Below, one piece after another: positions 56,438 through 64,000 of a stretch of 64,000 bases of DNA. The stretch comes from Adiantum capillus-veneris. Its lineage: Eukaryota > Streptophyta > Polypodiopsida > Polypodiales > Pteridaceae. The translations under genes and the position numbers were made by a program. The stretch is taken from the NCBI GenBank assembly GCA_014529385.2, contig CM043950.1, forward strand, positions 64,624,935-64,688,934, in the 5' to 3' direction. Under the pieces are notes generated by a model. The model was not told the origin of the DNA. It ran no database searches and saw nothing but the letters and a program-made list of their open reading frames with translations. Numbering within the stretch: position 1 is the first letter of the stretch; each line of letters opens with the position of its first letter.

Positions 56438-57888
56438 ATGTGTGTCTAGATTGAAGGCGCTTCTGGTTCTTCTCAACATGTAGACAAAGTTTGGATGGAG
56501 TGACACTAGTGCCACAACACTTTTTATGTGATCTATTACAATGTGTTTACTTTAATAAAAGATCTAGATGTATAATGATCTGATAGATTTTTGCACAATT
56601 GTACCGCATTTTTTTTGCTGTGTAGATTGGTCAAAGAGCACATACTGCCAGCTGATAATGTGATGCCAAATTCCAGAGAGGAAGCAAGAAAGACCTTGAA
56701 AAACTTGGGGATGGATTACAATTCAATCCACGCTTGTCCTAACGACTGCATTCTTTTCAGAGGGGAATACATAGACATGGAGAAGTGTCCGAAATGTGAT
56801 TCCGAGAGATATCGAGTAGATCTCCACGGAACAAAAATTCTATAAAAGGTTTTGAGACATTTTCCTCTGCTTCCTCGCATCAAGCATTTTTTTGAATGTA
56901 AGTCCATGGCTGTCCTAGCATCATGGAATGAGGAGAATGAATCTTCGGATGGTGTGCTATGGATTCCTGCAGATTGTGCAGCCTGGAAACATATAGATGA
57001 AACATGGTTGGATTCTGCTAGGGAAGCTCAAAATTTGCGCCTAGGCCTGGCTATGGATGGCGTAAATTTATTTGGTCAAAGATCAACATCTTACAATGTA
57101 TGGACCGTTGTCATTGTCAACTACAACATTCCCCCGTGGTTGACTTCGAAGAAGGGGCACCTATGGCTAAGCTTGACTATGCTAAGGTGGTATAAAGTGA
57201 AGAATATGGATGTGTATCTTCGTCCACTATTGGAAGAGATACAACAATTGTGGATTGGCATAGAAGTGGTGGATATGAGTCGACACACAGGTCAACGGAA
57301 TGCTTTGATGAGAGGCATTCTAATGTGGACCATGCATGACTATCCCGGACTAGCAGAATGCTCAGGTGACTTACACTTAAACTCAAACACTGTAAATCTT
57401 GGTTTTTCTCAAGCTTATCTATTATCATGTGTATACATGCAGGGCTTCAAACAAGCGGATACAAAGCATGTGTCACAGGTGGACCTAGACTGAATGCACA
57501 TCGAGCATCCTCATTGAAGAAGCAAATCTACGAAGGTCATCAAGCGTATCTTCCAGAGAATCATGTGTTACGCGATGACTTTTTGGGAAGAGAGCCACCG
57601 AGGATGTCTACACAAGCATGGTTAGAGCAGAAGGAGATGTGTGATGACGGTTCGTCCCCAGGGATGAAGAGACTCTCTCTATGGTACGAGTTACCATATT
57701 GGCCCTGACTCATGATCAATCACTTGCTCGATCCAATGCACATATTCAAGAATGTGGGTAATCTACTATGGGACCATCTGACCGGCAAGAAAGATACTTT
57801 GGGAGCCAGGGTTGACCTTAGCAATGTGGATCGTATGGAGCAATATTGGCTGTAGACAGCATCTGATGGATCAATAAAACTCCCTAAA
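56438..57888 (+). pseudogene. CACTA transposase TNP2, central part (Transposase_21)
   Basis: Resumes the TNP2 reading: KALLVLLNM, HILPADNVMPNS, GMDYNSIHACPNDCILFRGEY, CPKCDSERYRVD, KVLRHFPLLPRIKHFF, GVLWIPADCAAWKHIDETW, NLRLGLAMDGVNLFG and NIPPWLTSKKGHLWLSL, all recognisable Transposase_21 blocks with the metal-binding and catalytic regions. A canonical GT-AG intron is visible at 57366-57442; splicing it restores AECSGLQTSGYKAC. Later SLWYELPYW and IFKNVGNLLWDHLTGKKD continue the family. In-frame stops occur at 56843 and 57706. The reading ends at LPKAP, where Copia sequence begins. Confidence 0.85.
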
Positions 57889-57902
57889 GCGCCATCTCTT
57901 GC

Positions 57903-58579
57903 TCAACCATGAGATACATGATATGCGAGCATGAAACAAAAATCACTTGTGGACACTCGCGTGTCAAAACAACCAGCCCAATTTGAGTCTGAAAAAGCAT
58001 GTAAGCCTTGCAGAAATGATCCCCCTTGGGATAAGACAAGCCAAGATGTAAAGTGCCACTCAAGTAGTAAAAAATACTCTTGATAGCCTGCCAATGCATA
58101 GACCATGAATCTGTTGACTTGTGAGACTGCAAACTGAATATCCGGCCTCATGTTGCATACATAAATAAGGCAGCCAATAGTAGTTTGGTAAAGAGTGACA
58201 TTGGCAGGATCACCATCATCATGAAGACTCAATTTCAAACATATTTCTGTGGGAGTGGCAATAGGTTTGTAATCCTCAAGTCCAAACTTACATAGCAATG
58301 TCTCTATGTAACTTGTCTGACACAAGGCAATACCACCATCACACTGCTTAAACTATATGCCCAGTAATCATGCAACAACCTTGGATCTTTCATCTTGAAT
58401 GTAGAATTCAAATTAGCCTTAAATTTAGCAACATGTCTCTCATTTGGTCCATTGATCATCAAATTATCTACATAGAGAACGACAATGAGAAGTATATCAC
58501 CCTCACTCTTTACATACAATGTGATTTTTGTTGGACTGTCAAAAGCCTCCTTTGACCAAATGAGTGTCATCCTTTTCAT
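57903..58579 (-). pseudogene. Copia reverse transcriptase palm to RNase H
   Basis: VLYVDNLMINGPN is the catalytic block with the second Asp of YVDD replaced by Asn. FKANLNSTFKMKD, YIETLLCKFGLEDYKP, SLHDDGDPANVTLY, GCLIYVCNMRPDIQFAV and FSDSNWAGCFDTRVSTSDF are successive Copia blocks (the last is the RNase H start). A stop and frameshift separate the two frames near 58320. Confidence 0.85.
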
Positions 58580-58816
58580 ACCAAGCGCGAGAAGATTGCT
58601 TCAACCCATACAAATCTTTCTTACATTTGCACACTTTATCCTCTTTTCCTTTCTTGACAAAACCGTGAGGCTACGTTACATAAACTTCCTCAAATATGTC
58701 ACCATTCGAGAAAGCAGTATAACAATGTCTGATGGATGTATATCCCAACCAAAATGAGCTACAATGCACATAGAAAATGCATAGTAGTCATACAACAAGT
58801 GGGAGCAAATGTCTCT

Positions 58817-59008
58817 TCATAATCTATGCCTTTTTGTTGAACCCTTTGCAATAAGTCCAGCCTTATAGCGATCAATCTCACCATCCGACATGCATTTCAA
58901 CTTGTAAATCCACTTTGTACCAATGGTATTTTTGCTAGGAGGCAAATTACATAAAGTCCATGTGTCATTTTCTATAAGTGCATCATATTCTGATTGCATG
59001 GCAGCCAT
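58817..59008 (-). pseudogene. Copia reverse transcriptase N-terminal block
   Basis: MQSEYDALIENDTWTL, IGTKWIYKLK and DRYKAGLIAKGS match the Copia RT opening (M..E...L..N.TW.LV...........KW.YK.K.......YKARLVAKG). Confidence 0.85.
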
Positions 59009-59736
59009 CCAATTTTTTGAATTATGTGCTTCATAAAAAAACAGAGGTTTCTCAACATCACATAACTAGACATAGCCAAAGCATAGCAATTTGATGCATA
59101 AGATGCATGGCAAGAACCTGAAAGATTACGACTAGAAAAAGGTGCATCCAATTTACTATCATGCAAAGTATGCACCATCTAATGAGGCATACCTCTAGCC
59201 TACTCATTCTCAACCCTTTCCTCATCAAGTACATCATGTACATCTGCATTAGTAATAGGCTGATCTATAACATTTTCAAAACCACCATAGGTTGTACATT
59301 TGCCTCATTGGAATTTACATTCGAACTTTCACCACCACTGAAAGAGGAAGCAAAGAGTCATAAATGTCATGTGAGCTTACATTACAATCTCTAGGACATG
59401 ACAACAAGGGCTAAACAGAATCTTCCACAAACACAACGTCTTGTGAGATTGAAATACGCTTTGTTTGTGGATGATACAACCTGTAACCTTTAATTTTAGT
59501 ACTATAATTGTAAGGACATGGGTCCTACGGGCAAGGCCACCGGCAAAGCCGGATAGTGTGTACGCTAGGGGGAGGCTATAAGATATCACGATTGGGTGGA
59601 GACTAGCACACGCATTACTCTCGCCCTTTCACTGGTATCCAAGCTATCTCCTAAATATTGTGTTGTATAGGTTCTTCATATGGAAGAAAAGCACAAGTGT
59701 TGTGTGCTTGCTTCAATGTGGAAGCCCACCTTTGGC

Positions 59737-59860
59737 CCCCATGAGTTGATTCGCATGCATGGCACACTTAACGGACAAAGTGTTCATATTTTAGTGGATA
59801 ATGGTGCAACTCATAACTTCCTGAACTATAAGCTAGCCAAGAAATTGAAGCTTACATAGA
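59737..59860 (+). pseudogene. Gypsy aspartic protease
   Basis: ILVDNGATHNFLNYKLAKKL matches the plant Gypsy protease active-site block (LIDSGATHNFIxxxLAxxL) with Asn in place of Ser. A stop follows shortly. Confidence 0.75.
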
Positions 59861-60559
59861 CTCCCTGCTCCCACAAGTATGTGGTAGAACAAATTTCTGG
59901 AAATGATAAGTAAGTATGGGACACGGTAGTTCAAGGGGTTGAGCTTGTAGTTAAAGATCATACGATGACCCTTGACTTTCAAGTTATGAACATGGACCGT
60001 GCTGATGTAGTTTAGGATGGAAGTGGCTACATGGTTTACGAAACACACTGCACACTAGTTATAAATACAACTCCCTATCCTTTCTGGCCAATGGTAAACA
60101 TGTGCTTTTTTTTGGTGAGAAAAATATACCATCTGCACCTCTTATATGTACAGCCGAGCTTTCTATTTTATAGAAAGCAGATTTAATAGATGAAGTCTTT
60201 TTGTGTTACTGCTTGTCTCCAAGTTTTGTGAATTCTCCAGAGCAAAGTGCTGTGAATTCTAGTTATGGTATGAAAAGTTCAATGAACTTTAATGATAAGC
60301 AAAGTGTTAACAATTCTCAAGAGCAAAGTGCTCTCAATTTTAATTCTATTGAGCAACGTGCAATTGTTGTCAAACAAACATTATAGGAATTACAAAATTC
60401 TCCATCCCAGCATAACTCTAGTTGACTTTCTCCTTTTGCATGGAAAAAGCTGACTCACTTACTCACGGAGTATAGTGATGTATTCTCAAGTGATTTACGA
60501 TGGCTTTACCCCCTACACGTGATGTGCAACATGGTATAGATGTCTTGTTGAGCACTAAA

Positions 60560-61150
60560 CCGGTGAGTAAAACACCTTATTGTATGAGTGCTAGTGAGGC
60601 CAAGGACGTTGATAGTTAGTTGGCTGACTACCTCACCCATGGTTTCATTAGACCTAGCACTTCGCCTTGGGCATCACCAATTCTATTGGTAAAAAAGAAA
60701 GATGGTACTATGCGCATGTGCATAGATTATCGCGGATTAAACGCCATAATCATCAAGAACAAGTATCCTCTGCCTTGAGTGGATGAGTTGTTTGATCAAG
60801 TCCATGAGGTAAGATACTATACAAAGATAGATCTTCATTCAGGTTACCACCAGGTGCGTATCCTTTTGAAAGATATCTCTAAAACTGCCTTTAGAACACC
60901 GTTCGGGCATTTTGAATTTTTGGTTATGCCTTTTGGTCTAACCAATGCTCTAGCTACATTTATGAATCTCATGGATAGTGTCTTACGTCCCTATCTTGGA
61001 AAATTTATTGTGGTTTTCTTTGATGACATTCTCATTTACAGTAAGACTGAAGATGAACACATAGAACACTTACGAGATTAGTGTTCGAACAGCTACTGGC
61101 TCACGCTTTGTATGCTAAGGAAAGCAAGTGCGATTTCTTGAAAATAGAGA
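60560..61150 (+). pseudogene. Gypsy reverse transcriptase
   Basis: [44 protein letters not shown] (first Asp), [19 protein letters not shown] and [13 protein letters not shown] (catalytic FDD) are canonical. Stops at 60616, 60776 and 61079 break the frame, but the catalytic residues survive. Confidence 0.9.
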
Positions 61151-61269
61151 TAAATTACCTCGCTCATGTGATCTCTTATTCTGGCATCAAAATGGACATT
61201 GCCAAGGTCGCTACCATTCTTTGATGGCCACATCCCAACACGGTTGAGGAGCTTCAAATCTTCTTAGGC

Positions 61270-61800
61270 ATGGCTGGATTTTATCGACAATATATCCGTG
61301 ATTATGCCAAAATTGTTGTTCCTGTGTCCGATCAACTTAAAGAAAAAGGTAAGAACTTTTCTTGGGAAGAAGCCCATCAATGCAATTTTCAACAACTCAA
61401 GGTAGTTGTGGCCACTGCTCCCATCCTAGCAATCGTTGACCCGCTTAAGCCGTTTGTGGTAGAGACTGATGCTAATGATAAAGCAATTGGTGTTGTACTT
61501 CTCCAAGAGGGAAGACCTATAGTCTTTGAAAGTAAAATTTAGATAGAGCTCAACAGAATTATTATGTCTATGGGAGAGAGCGCTATGCCATAATACACGC
61601 TTTACAAAAGTGGCGACACTATTTATATGGTGCCGAGTTTGAAGTAGTTTTTGACCATGAGAGTATTAATGGTTTACTACTCAAACGGACTTGAAGGGTC
61701 GCAAAGCTAGATGGACAGAGCTCCTTCAAGATTATGATTGTAAGCTACGATATCGCAAGGGGCAATATAATGTAGTAGCGGATGCACTAAGTTGGATGCC
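61270..61800 (+). pseudogene. Gypsy RNase H
   Basis: GFYRQYIRDYAKIVVPVSDQ is the RT connection. FVVETDANDKAIGVVLLQ holds the first RNase H Asp. The Glu block is broken by stops near 61540, and QYNVVADALSWMP is the terminal Asp block. Confidence 0.8.
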
Positions 61801-61847
61801 TCTCTCAGATTAATTCACTTGATTTTACGAAAAAAAAGAGTGAATTT

Positions 61848-62225
61848 TTGGAGTCATTACGTGGCAAGTGTGCACAAGATCAATCATATGTTAAAGTGTG
61901 GAGTGGAATTTTAAAAAGGGATCCCTCACACTCACATGTCTTTGTACAACCAGATCAACATGTCTGTGCATGCACATATAAAACCTCCAACACACAGAGC
62001 TCCACCCCTACTCAGGAAGAGCTTAAGTGATGGAAGAATTTTTCCATTGATGAAGGCTACTTAATTCACAAGGGTAGAGTATGTGTGCCAAAGGACTTAA
62101 ACACTAGGCGCCAAATATTAATTGAGTGTCATGCTAGTCCAAGTGCTGGTCATCCATGTATTCGTAAGACGTATGCCAACGACAATTTTATTGGTCAGGC
62201 CTACATTATGATGTTCAAGAGTACG
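61848..62225 (+). pseudogene. Gypsy integrase N-terminal zinc domain, truncated
   Basis: DEGYLIHKGRVCVPKDLNTR and ILIECHASPSAGHPCIRKTY match the pre-integrase and H2C2 zinc region (H..P.AGH.G..KT). The CxxC half is missing because the sequence changes at about 62225. Confidence 0.7.
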
Positions 62226-62437
62226 TACTGACGGGAGCAAAGCGAACCCCGAACCCCGACGGCCTCTAAAACACCGTGGACCGAATGGCGCGCCTCGAGC
62301 CTGTCATGGTAAAGCAAATAGGGGCACCACCTAGCTTCAGCGGCTAGGACGCAAACAACACACCACCATAACAAAGTTTTCATCCAAGAGAGATGGATGC
62401 TTGGGAGTAATGATGAAGAGGAAAGGGAATGAGATCA

Positions 62438-62440
<3 letters not shown>
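62226..62440. other. Unrecognised segment joined to the Gypsy fragment
   Basis: A GC-richer segment starting TGACGGGAGCAAAGCGAACC directly follows the broken integrase. Possibly the start of another element; no family recognised. Confidence 0.35.

Positions 62441-62508
<68 letters not shown>
62441..62508 (+). repeat. (GA)34 microsatellite
   Basis: Pure tract of about 68 bp. Confidence 0.95.
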
Positions 62509-62515
<7 letters not shown>

Positions 62516-62892
62516 GGTATAGCGGCTTAGTACTTAGGCACCACAAAAGGATGGCGAATCCGCACACCCTTCACACATACACAAGCTCACTCCAAACACA
62601 AGACTAGGTGGCGATTCCGCACACCTCACATGGGCAAAACATTTCAAGAAAACATACTCACAAAACCTCAAGCTTTATTTAGAGAATAAGGCGATGAAAT
62701 GGGGAGCATAGGGTAAGGGGAATGAGAAGGGAGAGAGTGGTAGAGCACATGGCGGATAGGTGGGAGTTGATGGCGAAGACTCGCACGAGGGTTATGGCCA
62801 TTATCCTTCATTTAGTTGCCCTTCATCTTCCATAGCCAAGGGTGTAGAGGTCATGCTCAAGACAAGCATGGTGATTGCGGTGATGGTGATGG

Positions 62893-63006
62893 TGTGGGTG
62901 TGTGTGTGTGCACTAGGCACACACAGTGCATAGTGTGTTCTTTGGTGATGTTGTGTGTGTGTGTGCACTAGGCACACACAGTGCATAGTGTACTCTTTGG
63001 TGACGG
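62893..63006 (+). repeat. Tandem duplication of an about 54-bp GT-rich unit
   Basis: GCACTAGGCACACACAGTGC followed by ATAGTGT(G/A)(T/C)TCTTTGGTGA occurs twice, each after a (GT)n run. Confidence 0.85.
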
Positions 63007-63009
63007 TGT

Positions 63010-64000
63010 GTGTGTTTAGTGTGATGGTGACCCCTCTTTATATAGGGGAGGAGGGGGGAGAAATTCTAGAATTTAGAAATGAAGAAATCATTATCTACAT
63101 AGGCCATGTGACTGTGGGCCCCACTTGTCTGGTTGTGTGTATATGTGCCAGAACAACAGTCTCATGAGAGAGAGACTAAGAGAGAGAGATGGGTTGATGA
63201 AAAAAAGTGAGAGGTGACATGGAGAATAAAGTAATTACAAGAGGGGAGAGAGGGGAGTGTGTTCAGAGGTGAATTTGTGTGCAGATGTGTGTGAACCCAA
63301 GAAAAATCAGGTAACCACCGGGTGGGGATGGGTCTGTGGGCACCTTTTTCAGTGAAACTGAGTGTGTGTGAGTGTGGGGGAGGTTATTTAGCTACAAGAC
63401 AAGAGACATGGAGCCCTTTAGAGAGAGAGGGGGGTATTTGGGTCATGGGATATGATAGGAGAGAGAAAGAGGGGGTGGGGTATACTATTTTGGAAGATAG
63501 GGTAAGTTGCATATGAGTTAGGGTGCATTATTGGTGAGTTATAATGCATTATTGGTGAGAGGTGGGGTAGCTTGAGGGGAGAGAGAAAGGAGAACGGACA
63601 AGGGGAAGAGAGAGGGGGTTAACCTTTTGAGTGGAGGAGAGGAAAAGGGACACCCGGCGGGGCAACAGTGAAGAAAAAGGAGGCAAGGTGGGGATGGGCT
63701 ACCCCGCAGGCATGAGGTGGCCTATTTTACCTTTCTTATATATTTACATAATCATACTTTATTTTTTTCTTACTTTTTCCAATGCCTTTTATCACTCCCT
63801 CCATAAGAGGGGGTTTTCATGGGGTGGGGACGAGAGAAGAGGGGTATGGGAGCTTGGCTTGTGAAAAGCCCCCATCATTAGCCCTCCCCTTTTGGCTAGA
63901 GGCATTCATGTCTCTAGCTCATTTGTTTGATCATTATCGTCGGAGGTGGCGGTTGATGGTGTGTCCTCATCTGGAATGTCAATTGGTGGAGCCTGGTCAA
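63010..64000. other. Purine- and GT-rich DNA, no recognisable gene
   Basis: Long stretches of GAGAG/GGGG composition on the plus strand. GGTGAG-containing direct repeats around 63525-63560 (GCATTATTGGTGAG twice). Open frames here reflect composition bias. Confidence 0.5.

Larger units (their letters stand above)
44869..57888 (+). mobile_element. CACTA (En/Spm) DNA transposon, 3' end missing, containing a nested Gypsy element
   Basis: Begins at 44869 with CACTACAAGAGG, the CACTA-superfamily terminal motif. It is followed by clustered subterminal motifs TAGCGAC/GTCGCTA in both orientations (about 44892-44990), the usual transposase-binding repeats. TNP2 transposase sequence is found at 46455-46977 and again at 56438-57888, separated by the Gypsy element at 46978-56437. 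Rightward, TNP2 stops abruptly at 57888, where a Copia fragment starts. No second CACTA terminus is seen in the window. Confidence 0.8.
57889..59515 (-). mobile_element. Ty1/Copia fragment truncated at both ends
   Basis: Minus strand from right to left: end of integrase (KGYRLYHPQTKRISISQDVV, about 59510-59440), RT start (58817-59008), RT palm (58304-58579) and RT end/RNase H start (57903-58325). Neither LTR nor protease is present. It abuts TNP2 on one side and a Gypsy fragment on the other. It differs in sequence from the Copia fragment at 14.7-17.2 kb. Confidence 0.8.
59650..62225 (+). mobile_element. Ty3/Gypsy fragment (protease to integrase start), truncated
   Basis: Plus strand: protease (about 59737-59860), RT (about 60560-61150), RNase H (61270-61800) and the integrase H2C2 zinc domain start (62090-62190). 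Gag, integrase core and LTRs are absent. The integrase reading stops abruptly near 62225. Sequence differs clearly from the Tat-like element and it has no second RNase H. Confidence 0.8.

Noticed and set aside
46946-56442. TTGTA or ATGTG as a confident 5-bp TSD of the Tat-like element
   Set aside because: The flanks do not match exactly for any single choice of LTR start; left unassigned.

Overview
This window is plant nuclear DNA, almost certainly from an angiosperm. The evidence is a spliced tonoplast dicarboxylate transporter gene, pentatricopeptide-repeat (PPR) remnants, plant-type CACTA, Ty3/Gypsy, Ty1/Copia and L1 elements, and very many (GA)n/(CT)n and (CA)n/(GT)n microsatellites. Only one likely functional host gene is visible. 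The rest is a dense, nested layer of degenerate transposable elements. I cannot name the species.

Layout. 0.4-12.6 kb: a dispersed repeat (430-805; split copy at 9.6-9.76 and 12.27-12.57 kb) brackets a minus-strand gag + protease retroelement (about 2.4-8.4 kb) in which I find no reverse transcriptase; a 5'-truncated LINE-like insertion with a perfect 13-bp target-site duplication sits at 1484-1759. 14.7-18.1 kb: decayed minus-strand Copia and Gypsy fragments. 18.9-19.97 kb: a 5'-truncated plus-strand LINE. 20919-21073: a tRNA-derived SINE with an 8-bp target-site duplication.

22.6-25.95 kb: the SLC13/DASS-type tonoplast dicarboxylate transporter gene, minus strand, with five exons resolved to the base. 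A fold-back MITE lies in intron 1 and a duplicated (GA)n-bearing leader lies upstream of its ATG. 28.2-29.0 kb: a hairpin repeat and a Mutator-like MITE with about 84-bp terminal inverted repeats and a 9-bp target-site duplication.

31.6-41.05 kb: a duplicated block in which PPR-derived fragments and a 105-bp module alternate with long pure microsatellites. The spacer between the two block copies is split by a full-length but mutated L1-type LINE (33175-39079) with a 13-bp target-site duplication. 41.8-44.86 kb: a decayed segment with one match to the start of a caulimovirid-type reverse transcriptase.

44.87-57.89 kb: a CACTA (En/Spm) element encoding TNP2 transposase, split by a nearly complete Gypsy element (46978-56437) with two ~2.05-kb LTRs and a second RNase H, as in the Tat lineage. 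57.89-59.5 kb is a minus-strand Copia fragment, 59.65-62.2 kb a plus-strand Gypsy fragment, and 62.2-64.0 kb purine- and GT-rich DNA without a recognisable gene. All transposon coding regions carry stops or frameshifts.
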